From Flavipsychrobacter sp. (GTDB lineage: Bacteria > Bacteroidota > Bacteroidia > Chitinophagales > Chitinophagaceae), in assembly GCA_024508935.1 (NCBI GenBank), contig JANINW010000014.1, positions 19,920-83,919 of the forward strand: a stretch of 64,000 nt of DNA. The letters run 5' to 3'. The notes beneath the pieces were generated by a model, which made no database searches, was not told where the DNA came from, and saw only the letters and a program-made list of their open reading frames with translations. Position numbers and translations under genes: made by a program. Below are positions 51,008-58,339 of the stretch, one piece after another (within the stretch, counting starts at the first letter, position 1; the number at the start of each line of letters is the position of its first letter).

Positions 51008-51391
51008 TTAAGCTATATCAGGATATACATCTATATAAGTAGGTTCATGCCTTAGTTCCTGGTACCAGAACACCGGCAGGGCGAAAGCTCCAAATGTAGA
51101 CAGGAAGATCATCCAGGCTATTTTCTCGCCGGCTGCCATCTTCTTTATTCTTGCCAGGTGCACCGTAAAGTACAGCAATATTGCTGCATGTATGGTACAG
51201 GCGATGGCCAGTGTAATGAAAAGCGAAGTGTAACTTTCAATGGTTGCAGTTACTATCCTTATATGGTCCTCGAGCGAAGTAAATGGTGCCGGGCCATTAT
51301 TTATGATGAAAAAGTATGCAGTCCAAAGAGAATAGCAGGCCAATGGTGTGAAGCTAAGTAGCTTACCGTATTTTTTGGTTGTGTTTTCCAT
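51008..51391 (-). CDS. Hypothetical three-helix membrane protein
   Basis: The product has 127 residues and three hydrophobic segments: LLSFTPLACYSLWTAYFFII, SLFITLAIACTIHAAILLYF and IAWMIFLSTFGAFALPVFW. I recognise no family. The WY and HEP residues near the C-terminus are conserved in no set I can name. It stands alone. Confidence 0.65.
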   Translation of the reverse strand: MENTTKKYGKLLSFTPLACYSLWTAYFFIINNGPAPFTSLEDHIRIVTATIESYTSLFITLAIACTIHAAILLYFTVHLARIKKMAAGEKIAWMIFLSTFGAFALPVFWYQELRHEPTYIDVYPDIA

Positions 51392-51513
51392 AACATAAAA
51401 TTTTAGGGGTTAAGGAATATCTCACAATTATTGCTATAAAATTAGGCCATTAACACAACATGCTATGTTAAGATATGGATGTCAAATAGGTTATCTTATT
51501 GATAATTAGCAGG

Positions 51514-51885
51514 TTATTTCTTCTTGCCCAATTCAATAGATGCGCCGGAACTCTTTATTTTACCGGTTTCATCATATAATATGGTATTAGTGGCTTTTGT
51601 ATTACCAATATTAAATTCTTGCGATGTGGTGCCATTTACACGTTCTGCCGCATCTTTCCTCATTATCACCGGGCTGGCGGCATTGGGGTCGGTCTTGTAT
51701 TTTTCGGCCAGGTTTACGGTGTCATAACTGCCCGGCTGCTTGCTTTCTTTTAATAACTGCGCATTACTTTTAGCAGCAGCGGGAGCGGAGGCAGGTGGTT
51801 TGCTAAGATCTACCTTGCCCTGCGATTGGGCGAAGGTATAGAAGGAAGTAAGGCAGAGGCAAACTATTAACGGAATCGTTTTCAT
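51514..51885 (-). CDS. Small secreted hypothetical protein
   Basis: The product has 123 residues with a signal peptide (IPLIVCLCLTSFYTFA). The mature part is polar and Ala/Lys/Pro-rich and ends in SIELGKKK. It contains no Cys and no recognised domain. It stands alone with short flanks. Confidence 0.6.
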   Translation of the reverse strand: MKTIPLIVCLCLTSFYTFAQSQGKVDLSKPPASAPAAAKSNAQLLKESKQPGSYDTVNLAEKYKTDPNAASPVIMRKDAAERVNGTTSQEFNIGNTKATNTILYDETGKIKSSGASIELGKKK

Positions 51886-51912
51886 AAATGTGATTTTACT
51901 ATCCTAATTTAC

Positions 51913-51940
51913 GAAAAAAAGGCCACTCAAGAGTGGCCTG
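51913..51940 (-). terminator. Terminator of the rpmB-rpmG-DUF4295 operon
   Basis: A perfect nine-base stem AGGCCACTC/GAGTGGCCT is followed on the minus strand by seven T. Confidence 0.85.
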
Positions 51941-51994
51941 GTAGTATATGGTTATAAGTACTAAGGGATTATAGCCTTAGTCTATAGAGGCTGG

Positions 51995-52162
51995 TTATTT
52001 AGCGAGGAAATCCTTCACTTTATCTTTGTGCACCATAGCTTCTTTAAAAGTATAGGCACCTGATTTTGGGCTGCGTACAGCTTTGATCACTTTGGTATAG
52101 TTTTTTGCTTCTGCTGCCTGCTTAGGATCTTTTTTGATCGCCGTTTTCGCTGCTTTTGCCAT
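51995..52162 (-). CDS. DUF4295 family protein
   Basis: This 55-residue basic protein is too short for many gene callers. Its start is MAKAAKTAIKKDPK and it ends KVKDFLAK. It matches the Bacteroidota DUF4295 family in size, in Lys-rich composition and in its position directly after rpmG. The function is not known, but this position suggests a ribosome-linked role (inference). Confidence 0.88.
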   Translation of the reverse strand: MAKAAKTAIKKDPKQAAEAKNYTKVIKAVRSPKSGAYTFKEAMVHKDKVKDFLAK

Positions 52163-52184
52163 GACTCAAATATGTTTAGTATGG

Positions 52185-52367
52185 TTATTTAATTTCTTTG
52201 TGAACAGTCACTTTCTTCATGATAGGGTTGAATTTCTTCAGCTCTATACGCTCAGGAGTGTTCTTTTTATTCTTAGTGGTAATATAACGGCTTGTGCCGG
52301 GCATACCGCTGTCTTTATGCTCTGTGCATTCCAATATTACCTGAACGCGGTTTCCTTTTTTAGCCAT
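52185..52367 (-). CDS. rpmG: 50S ribosomal protein bL33
   Basis: The 60 residues start [18 protein letters not shown] and contain [26 protein letters not shown], the standard bL33 core. Only one Cys remains where zinc forms have four, so it is the zinc-free type. It is the middle gene of rpmB-rpmG-DUF4295. Confidence 0.96.
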   Translation of the reverse strand: MAKKGNRVQVILECTEHKDSGMPGTSRYITTKNKKNTPERIELKKFNPIMKKVTVHKEIK

Positions 52368-52401
52368 CGTATAAGGAGTTTACTTTACTTATTAATTTTA
52401 A

Positions 52402-52638
52402 TTAGATTTTTTCGCCTTTCGCGCGAAGTTCTTTTACTATTGTCAACAGGCCGTTCTTATTGATAGTACGGATAGCATCTGCTGACAATTTCAATGTTAC
52501 CCACCTGTCTTCTTCAGCAAGGAAAAAACGTTTTGTCTGCAGGTTAGGCAGAAAACGACGTTTAGCTTTCTTGTTTGAGAAAGATACTTTATGACCAGTT
52601 ATGGGTTTTTTACCAGTTACCTGACAAACGCGTGCCAT
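52402..52638 (-). CDS. rpmB: 50S ribosomal protein bL28
   Basis: The 78 residues start MARVCQVTGKKPITGHKVSFSNKKAKRRFLPNLQ, the normal bL28 pattern, with a single Cys and so no zinc knuckle. It leads the operon. A GACCTTTG sequence (one mismatch to TAnnTTTG) precedes it on the minus strand. Confidence 0.96.
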   Translation of the reverse strand: MARVCQVTGKKPITGHKVSFSNKKAKRRFLPNLQTKRFFLAEEDRWVTLKLSADAIRTINKNGLLTIVKELRAKGEKI

Positions 52639-52710
52639 CTTTTAATTTTTAGGACTGCAAAGGTCTTAATTTTTTACCGAACAACAAAAATATTTCGGAT
52701 ATTTTTTTCA

Positions 52711-53442
52711 TCAGGCCAGTTCAGGGTACAAAAGCTGGTCGAGACTGGCTATACCCGGCACATTTTCACATATATAACCTTCGCCGTGCGACACACCTAT
52801 TCTTTTACCTAACAGCCCTGAACGGGATTTGATATTGTCAAGAAATGCATCTGTGGCTATATAAGTAATAGGCTCATTGGAATTCGGGTCGTGAAACTGG
52901 CTTTTATAGCATTTTATAGCTTCCATTTTCTGTTCCACGCAATCGCTGATGTCTACAATGATGTTGGGTTCTATAAAGCGGTCCTGTATCATATGAAAAA
53001 CCCGTTTAGGCCTCCATGCCTCCTGCTGCACACCATCAAGGCTGGTTTCTACTTTCCTCAATCCTGCCAGGAAGCAGGCATCGGCTATCAGCCGGCCTCC
53101 GCGTCCATGGTCTGGGTGGCGGTCTGCCAGGGCGTTGGCTATAACGATATCCGGCTGATATTTCCGTATGTATTGAACCAGTTTCAGCTGGTGTTCTTTA
53201 TCATTTTTAAAGAAACCATCTTCCATGCCGGCATTTTCACGTACCGCTACACCCATTGCTTTAGCTGCGTTTTGGGCTTCTGTAAGTCGCAATTCCGGTG
53301 TGCCGCGGGTGCCCAGTTCGCCCTGCGTCAGGTCTACAATGCCAACTGCCTGCCCCATGCGTGCATGTTTTATGAGTGTACCTGCACTGCTTAGTTCAAT
53401 ATCGTCGGGGTGGGCGGCAATGGCCAGAATATGAAGTTTCAT
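52711..53442 (-). CDS. bshB1: N-acetyl-alpha-D-glucosaminyl L-malate deacetylase BshB1 (bacillithiol synthesis)
   Basis: The enzyme deacetylates GlcNAc-malate in the second step of bacillithiol synthesis. The 243 residues begin MKLHILAIAAHPDDIELSSAGTL, which supplies zinc ligands His and Asp, and later show HPDHGRGG. GELGTRGTPELR and SHGEGY-type blocks fit BshB1 in Bacteroidota. The start is set at 53442 because the promoter box at 53485-53492 overlaps the alternative upstream ATG at 53487. Confidence 0.93.
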   Translation of the reverse strand: MKLHILAIAAHPDDIELSSAGTLIKHARMGQAVGIVDLTQGELGTRGTPELRLTEAQNAAKAMGVAVRENAGMEDGFFKNDKEHQLKLVQYIRKYQPDIVIANALADRHPDHGRGGRLIADACFLAGLRKVETSLDGVQQEAWRPKRVFHMIQDRFIEPNIIVDISDCVEQKMEAIKCYKSQFHDPNSNEPITYIATDAFLDNIKSRSGLLGKRIGVSHGEGYICENVPGIASLDQLLYPELA

Positions 53443-53484
53443 TAGAATATTGGTGGATATACAATTATTGTAATAACAAGCGTG

Positions 53485-53492
53485 CAAAGCTA
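53485..53492 (-). promoter_or_regulatory. Promoter element for bshB1 (TAGCTTTG)
   Basis: A perfect box on the minus strand. The bshB1 leader would be about 35-40 bases. Confidence 0.6.
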
Positions 53493-53529
53493 AGTCAAAA
53501 CAATTTTACCGCACATTAATTGTGAAACG

Positions 53530-54195
53530 CTAATGGGATTTATTAGCCGTTTGAAGCAATACCTGTTGTCTCTGGTACCGGTACTGGTAGTAGTAATTGG
53601 CTTCCAGCTCAGCTACAATTCCCTCTATTTCCTTGTCCCGGTCATAGGGATCATATTCCCTTTTCAGGTTGTTGCTGAACAGCAGGGCTACAGATTGCCA
53701 GATAACGGCAGAAAAACCTCCTTTTAGCTCGCGGATGATACCGTAGCAATTTTTCCCGGTTTGCCGGTTTATCAGTTTTACCAATATCTGACCCTGCGAA
53801 ATGGTAAGGTTTTCCAATTCACCTTTAAAGCGTTTATTCAGTTCTTTTTCTATTTTTTTCAGGTATTCTTTACGGGCAGATTTATCGTCGCCCAGCTTTG
53901 CGAGGTTGCCGTCTACATCCTTTAACACATCGGCTGCTATTACTGCATAGGGGTAGGTGCGTATCACATTGTATCTCAGCCTGTCATATACTGCTCTTTT
54001 CCTGGCCAGGTGGCGCGGTAGCCTGTCTTTCACTTCCACATCGGGCAGGTACACCATGGCAAATGTATCGGGGCCTACCACCACACCTGCCAATAGTATA
54101 GTATCATTTGGCCCGGCCTGTGCCAATGCACATTTTGACGCCAACATACCCAGCACTCCGCAGCATAGCCATATAAGCAAAGACTTTCGAAACAT
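53530..54195 (-). CDS. DUF4294 family protein, secreted
   Basis: The product has 221 residues. A signal peptide (LLIWLCCGVLGMLASKCALA) is followed by the DUF4294 core with LPDVEVKDRLPRHLARK, YDRLRYNVIRTYPYA, and later LINRQTGKNCYGIIRELKGGFSAVIWQSVALLFSNNLKREYDP. This family is conserved in Bacteroidota and its function is unknown. It precedes bshB1 in the same direction, separated by about 37 bases plus a promoter. Confidence 0.88.
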   Translation of the reverse strand: MFRKSLLIWLCCGVLGMLASKCALAQAGPNDTILLAGVVVGPDTFAMVYLPDVEVKDRLPRHLARKRAVYDRLRYNVIRTYPYAVIAADVLKDVDGNLAKLGDDKSARKEYLKKIEKELNKRFKGELENLTISQGQILVKLINRQTGKNCYGIIRELKGGFSAVIWQSVALLFSNNLKREYDPYDRDKEIEGIVAELEANYYYQYRYQRQQVLLQTANKSH

Positions 54196-54283
54196 ATACC
54201 ATTGTAAATTTCCTGTTTTTTACCTGTATTCGGAACAAATAATTACTTAAATATTTGACAAATAGCACCCTATGGCATAGCAA

Positions 54284-54316
54284 TTGATACGGGTATGCGA
54301 TAGATTAATAGCTTTG
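54284..54316 (+). promoter_or_regulatory. Promoter of the small lipoprotein gene
   Basis: TTG (54284-54286), a spacer of 22 bases, and a perfect TAGCTTTG (54309-54316). Confidence 0.6.
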
Positions 54317-54334
54317 TAGACCAAACACAACCTG

Positions 54335-54592
54335 ATGAAGAAAATAATTATGCCTTTGCTCCTTGCCGTAGCCGCATTTAGCTCATGTAAAGAACATGAA
54401 ACAGCTATCAGTCAAAGCCAGATCAATGCAAAAGTAGACTCTCTGATAGGTATTAAAATTGAAGAGCTGAACCGCCAGGCTATGGAAGATCTGGATCGTC
54501 GTAAGTCGATAGAAGTAAAGGCTAAAGCCGATTCCATTGTACAAGCGTATGTGCAGTCACAGGCAGCGCCTGCTGCAACACCGCAGCAATAA
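54335..54592 (+). CDS. Small hypothetical lipoprotein
   Basis: The product has 85 residues. A lipoprotein signal (MPLLLAVAAFSSC, Cys18) leads to a charged helical region with heptad-like spacing (INAKVDSLIGIKIEELNRQAMEDL), perhaps a coiled coil like that of Lpp. The tail is Ala/Gln/Pro-rich. A promoter precedes it, and it is followed at 7 bases by the DCC gene. Confidence 0.6.
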   Translation: MKKIIMPLLLAVAAFSSCKEHETAISQSQINAKVDSLIGIKIEELNRQAMEDLDRRKSIEVKAKADSIVQAYVQSQAAPAATPQQ

Positions 54593-54599
54593 CTGGTTT

Positions 54600-55019
54600 A
54601 TGACACAACTGCCTGCAGAACGGCCAGTATTATTCTTTGATGGCTGGTGCAATTTGTGCAGCGGTGCTGTTCAGTTTATTCTCCGGCACGATAAAAAAGG
54701 CATTTTCTTGTTTGCTTCGTTACAATCTGCTGCGGGCGAGGCGGCGCTGGAGAAATTACAGGCACGGCAAACCAGTGTTCCTGATAGTCTGGTGTTGTAT
54801 TACAAAGGAAAATATTACCTGCAGTCGGGGGCCGTTCTACGCACTGCTTTACTGTTGGGTGGTATATGGAAACTGGCTATTGCCGCCAATATAATACCGA
54901 GATTTATGAGAGATATTGTATATGGATGGGTGGCGCGCCACAGGTACCAATGGTTTGGCAAAAGAAACACCTGCCTGGTGCCCGATGAAAGTCTTAAGCA
55001 TAGGTTCCTGGAGGAATAA
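54600..55019 (+). CDS. DCC family thiol-disulfide oxidoreductase-like protein
   Basis: The product has 139 residues. The family's name-giving motif is present as FFDGWCNLCSGAVQFIL (Asp-x-x-Cys-x-x-Cys), then a thioredoxin-like core. The start at 54600 is used because the upstream part of the open frame overlaps the lipoprotein gene. The physiological electron partner is unknown. Confidence 0.9.
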   Translation: MTQLPAERPVLFFDGWCNLCSGAVQFILRHDKKGIFLFASLQSAAGEAALEKLQARQTSVPDSLVLYYKGKYYLQSGAVLRTALLLGGIWKLAIAANIIPRFMRDIVYGWVARHRYQWFGKRNTCLVPDESLKHRFLEE

Positions 55020-55047
55020 TTTATCAAAATATTAGGCTGCCATCCGC

Positions 55048-55055
55048 TAAATTTG
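55048..55055 (+). promoter_or_regulatory. Promoter element four bases before an ATG (TAAATTTG)
   Basis: A perfect box is separated from the ATG at 55060 by only AGCC. This is the shortest promoter-to-start distance in the window. Confidence 0.62.
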
Positions 55056-55059
55056 AGCC

Positions 55060-56514
55060 ATGAGAAAATTATGTGCGGTAGCCTTTTTCCTGGCCGTAGC
55101 TTTTTTTTATAACACCTCCATTGCACAGGAAGTAGTTTATTCACCTTATGAAAAATTTGATTTCCGTGGCGGTGGATTTGCGGTAGTGGGTAAGGTTGGC
55201 GATCGTATCTATACATACAGGGGCTCTACAGAAGGTTTTTTTCTCGATGCCTTTAATGATAATATGGAATTGCAGGCTACCGTTATCCTTGACTTCTTTC
55301 CTAAAAAAGTGTTTGGAGTAAAGTTTGTTGTTTATGGCGATAAAATGATAGCTTTTTATCAGAGTATGGATGGCAACAAGGTGGTACAACAGGCGGCCCT
55401 GCTGGATGATAAAGGCAGGTTGAAAAAGGCACCCATCACTATCGACTCAGAGAAGGGTAGCTTCTTTAGTTCAAGTAGAGATTATTTTACTGCGGCTGTA
55501 TCTGAAAGTAAGGAATATATAGTGGTGTATGCTACAGATGAACACCGACAGGAAGTGGATCTGAGAGCTACATGGCTGGACGATGAACTGAATATATTAC
55601 ATCATAGTATAGCTGTTTTCAAAACAGAGAACGATATGGCTACGGGTGAAGGTATGGTAAGTAATAATGGAGCCTTCTATATCTCGGCATACACTCCTTT
55701 AGGCAATAAAGGCTTTGCAGACCAGGTGTGGATGCTGTCGCTGGCAAAGGGTTCCAACAAATTTGGAATTAAAGAACTGCCGCTGAACAATATGTATGCT
55801 ACCGGTACCTATATGAAGCTCGACAACACCCAGAATAAGATATATGCAGGTGGTTTTTATTCGGATAAAAAAAATGGTAATTATGAAGGCGTATTATACG
55901 CTACTTATGATATAGCAAATGCAGATTTTAGTACGCATAAACTCATTGCTTTTGATGAACGGATGCGCAGCGCTACAGGCGAACGTAGCCCAAAAAAAGC
56001 ATTCAATGATTACCAGGTCAGGCAACTTATTGTAAAGAACGACGGTGGTTTTGTACTGGTAGCTGAAGAATATTATGTTACTACCCGCAACAGTTACGCG
56101 CCCGGTTTAGGTTATTATTCCTGGTATTATCCTACCATGTCTACCTCGGTGAGGGAATATCATTATAATGATATAATGGTGATCTCGTATGCAGCAGATG
56201 GTGCCCGCGACTGGACAAGTTTTATTCGTAAAGACCAATACTCGCAGGAGGATGGGGGCTTATTCTCATCTTATACACTTGTAAACACAGGTGGCGCTTT
56301 AGGTTTCCTGTATAACGACTATAATTCATCACGTTCACGTATGCAACTAGCCAGTGTAGATGGTGATGGAAAAATAAATACCAGGTCCATTGCAGGTGGG
56401 GGAGCTGAAGACCCGGACTGGCTGCCACGTTCCGGGAAACAGGTAAGTGCCCGGGAAATGGTGATACCTTGTTTACGTAAAAGGCAAATCTGCTTTGCCA
56501 AAGTTGTATTTTAG
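55060..56514 (+). CDS. Secreted hypothetical protein, propeller-like
   Basis: The product has 484 residues with a signal peptide (VAFFLAVAFFYNTSIA). The rest alternates strands and Gly-rich turns (VVGKVGDRIYTYRG, FVVYGDKMIAFYQ, KIYAGGFYSDKKNGNYEGVLYATY, DGGFVLVAEEYYV), in a repeating pattern of about 50 residues that resembles a beta propeller. No family can be named. It is followed by the split DUF6427 gene. Confidence 0.65.
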   Translation: MRKLCAVAFFLAVAFFYNTSIAQEVVYSPYEKFDFRGGGFAVVGKVGDRIYTYRGSTEGFFLDAFNDNMELQATVILDFFPKKVFGVKFVVYGDKMIAFYQSMDGNKVVQQAALLDDKGRLKKAPITIDSEKGSFFSSSRDYFTAAVSESKEYIVVYATDEHRQEVDLRATWLDDELNILHHSIAVFKTENDMATGEGMVSNNGAFYISAYTPLGNKGFADQVWMLSLAKGSNKFGIKELPLNNMYATGTYMKLDNTQNKIYAGGFYSDKKNGNYEGVLYATYDIANADFSTHKLIAFDERMRSATGERSPKKAFNDYQVRQLIVKNDGGFVLVAEEYYVTTRNSYAPGLGYYSWYYPTMSTSVREYHYNDIMVISYAADGARDWTSFIRKDQYSQEDGGLFSSYTLVNTGGALGFLYNDYNSSRSRMQLASVDGDGKINTRSIAGGGAEDPDWLPRSGKQVSAREMVIPCLRKRQICFAKVVF

Positions 56515-56529
56515 CCCAAAATAAGATCA

Positions 56530-56883
56530 GTGCTGCATCTCGTCAGGAACAATAGTCCTTACACCGTTATTATATTATTCATCTTTGCGCTGGTGGTAAA
56601 GCTGCAGGCATTGGTGCACCCGGTTGCGCCTGTGGTGCTCCCGGACCATTTTGTATTTGCGTTTGTGGTACGCACGCTCAATTATGTTTTGGGAGGCAGC
56701 GCATTTGCTTATACTATGCTATCTGTTATCCTGCTGTTTGCACAGGGCATATACCTGAATGCAGTAGTGATAAAACATAAATTGCTGAATAAGCCTACTT
56801 ATGTAGTTGCTTTTCTCTATATCCTGTTTACCTCTCTTAGCCCTGTTTTTAATTACTTCAGCGAGCCTTTAATTTTGTGCTGA
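56530..56883 (+). CDS. DUF6427-like membrane protein, 5' part of a frameshifted gene
   Basis: The product has 117 residues from the GTG at 56530 and about three membrane helices. RNNSPYTVIILFIF matches the opening of DUF6427-type proteins of Bacteroidota, which normally run to about 310 residues (from memory). It stops at 56883, 7 bases into the next frame. Joining the two frames at the TTTTG run gives an intact family-like sequence, EPLI(F/L)VLIAGIDLLLG. Confidence 0.7.
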   Translation: MLHLVRNNSPYTVIILFIFALVVKLQALVHPVAPVVLPDHFVFAFVVRTLNYVLGGSAFAYTMLSVILLFAQGIYLNAVVIKHKLLNKPTYVVAFLYILFTSLSPVFNYFSEPLILC

Positions 56884-57506
56884 TAGCAGGTATAGACCTT
56901 TTATTAGGCTTGCACCAGGCCGGTCATCCGCGTAAACAGACTTTTAATACAGGCTTTGTGCTGAGTATAGCCGCTCTTTTATACTTCCAGTGTATAGGCT
57001 ATGTTTTGCTCATGTTTGTGGCCCTGTTGCTGCTGCGCAGTTTTAATCTTGGTGAATGGGTAGTAGCTATCATAGGATACCTGACGCCTTTATACTTTCT
57101 TGCAGGTATCCTTTTTCTTACAGATAGTATACAATTATTGAGAATATGGCCGGAGATTGGCATATCTCTTCCAAAACAACTGAGTGCTCCCGCATATACT
57201 ATTGGTACCATTACCGGGCTGATAACGCTTTTGATATGTGGAATTTTTGTATTGCATCCGCAACTGATAAAGACCAGCGTGTTTATGCGGCACAACTGGA
57301 CTATTATAGGTTTTTACCTGTTTGCAGCTATTGTAGTGGCCGTGGGTACCGATTTTGCTGTAAAAAATGCCTGGCTGGCAGTTATGCCCCCATTGAGTAT
57401 TATTATTGCCAATGCCTTTTATCTTGAAAAGAATAAAGGGTTTAGTAATTTCGCATTTTATTTTTCGCTGCTGTTGGTGGTTTTTTGCCAATGGACTTAT
57501 AAGTAA
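56877..57506 (+). CDS. DUF6427-like membrane protein, 3' part of a frameshifted gene
   Basis: The open frame is -1 to the first part and starts at a GTG that overlaps its stop (GTGCTGA). It codes for 209 residues and six membrane helices, starting LIAGIDLLLGLHQ and including GFVLSIAALLYFQCIGYVLLMFVALLLLRSFNLGEW. One T lost from the TTTT run at 56873-56876 would explain the break. Other readings are a sequencing error or true translational coupling. Confidence 0.7.
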   Translation: MLIAGIDLLLGLHQAGHPRKQTFNTGFVLSIAALLYFQCIGYVLLMFVALLLLRSFNLGEWVVAIIGYLTPLYFLAGILFLTDSIQLLRIWPEIGISLPKQLSAPAYTIGTITGLITLLICGIFVLHPQLIKTSVFMRHNWTIIGFYLFAAIVVAVGTDFAVKNAWLAVMPPLSIIIANAFYLEKNKGFSNFAFYFSLLLVVFCQWTYK

Positions 57507-57526
57507 CTGATTCTAATACATACTAA

Positions 57527-58219
57527 ATGAAATTCGGAGTTATTGTTTTCCCAGGTTCCAATTGCGACAGGGATATGATGCATGCTTTACAGGATGACCT
57601 GCAACAGGAAGTAGTAATGCTTTGGCATAAAGACCGCGACCTGGGCATGTTTACTAAAGATGACTGCATTGTATTGCCGGGTGGTTTTTCTTATGGTGAC
57701 TACCTGCGTTGCGGCGCTTTGGCACGTTTCAGTCCTATGATGGAACAGGTAATAAACTTTGCCAATAACGGTGGTAAAGTACTGGGCGTATGCAATGGCT
57801 TCCAGATATTATGCGAATCGGGATTGCTGCCGGGTGTATTGTTGCTGAACGACCACCAGAAGTTTGTATGTAAAAATGTGTACATAAAAGCAGAGAATGA
57901 CAGCACTTTTGTAGGCAAAAATGTAGGCAACAAAGTATTACAGATACCTGTAGCACATGGTGAAGGCCGTTATCATGCCGACGCTGCTACTATTGAGCAG
58001 CTTCATAAATATAACCAGATCGTTTTCCGCTATTGCGATGAAAAAGGAGATGTGCATATTAATGCTAACCCCAATGGTGCTACCAGCAATATAGCAGGCA
58101 TATGCAATGCGGGCCGCAATGTGTTTGGTATGATGCCGCACCCTGAACGTGCATGCAGCGATGCACTGCATAATATAGATGGACGCAGTATACTGGAAGC
58201 GTTCACACAAATGAACTAA
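57527..58219 (+). CDS. purQ: Phosphoribosylformylglycinamidine synthase subunit PurQ
   Basis: PurQ is the glutaminase part of FGAM synthase in purine synthesis. The 230 residues start KFGVIVFPGSNCDRDM and carry the class I glutamine amidotransferase triad: Cys in LGVCNGFQIL, and His and Glu in MMPHPERA. PurQ works with PurL and PurS, which are not in this window. It lies 20 bases after the DUF6427 pieces. Confidence 0.95.
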   Translation: MKFGVIVFPGSNCDRDMMHALQDDLQQEVVMLWHKDRDLGMFTKDDCIVLPGGFSYGDYLRCGALARFSPMMEQVINFANNGGKVLGVCNGFQILCESGLLPGVLLLNDHQKFVCKNVYIKAENDSTFVGKNVGNKVLQIPVAHGEGRYHADAATIEQLHKYNQIVFRYCDEKGDVHINANPNGATSNIAGICNAGRNVFGMMPHPERACSDALHNIDGRSILEAFTQMN

Positions 58220-58339
58220 ATAGCTTGTACACCGCAGGTTGGCTTGCGTGATTATGGTAAAGTTTTCTTAAAACAACCCCTGTTACCCAACCGGAATTTC
58301 TAAACTAACGTATCTATTACAAAGGAAAAGCCTGAAATA

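Noticed and set aside
56868-56883. Programmed -1 frameshift in the DUF6427 gene
   Set aside because: The site AATTTTG does not let both tRNAs re-pair after slipping, and no downstream stimulatory hairpin is visible, so a base loss is simpler.
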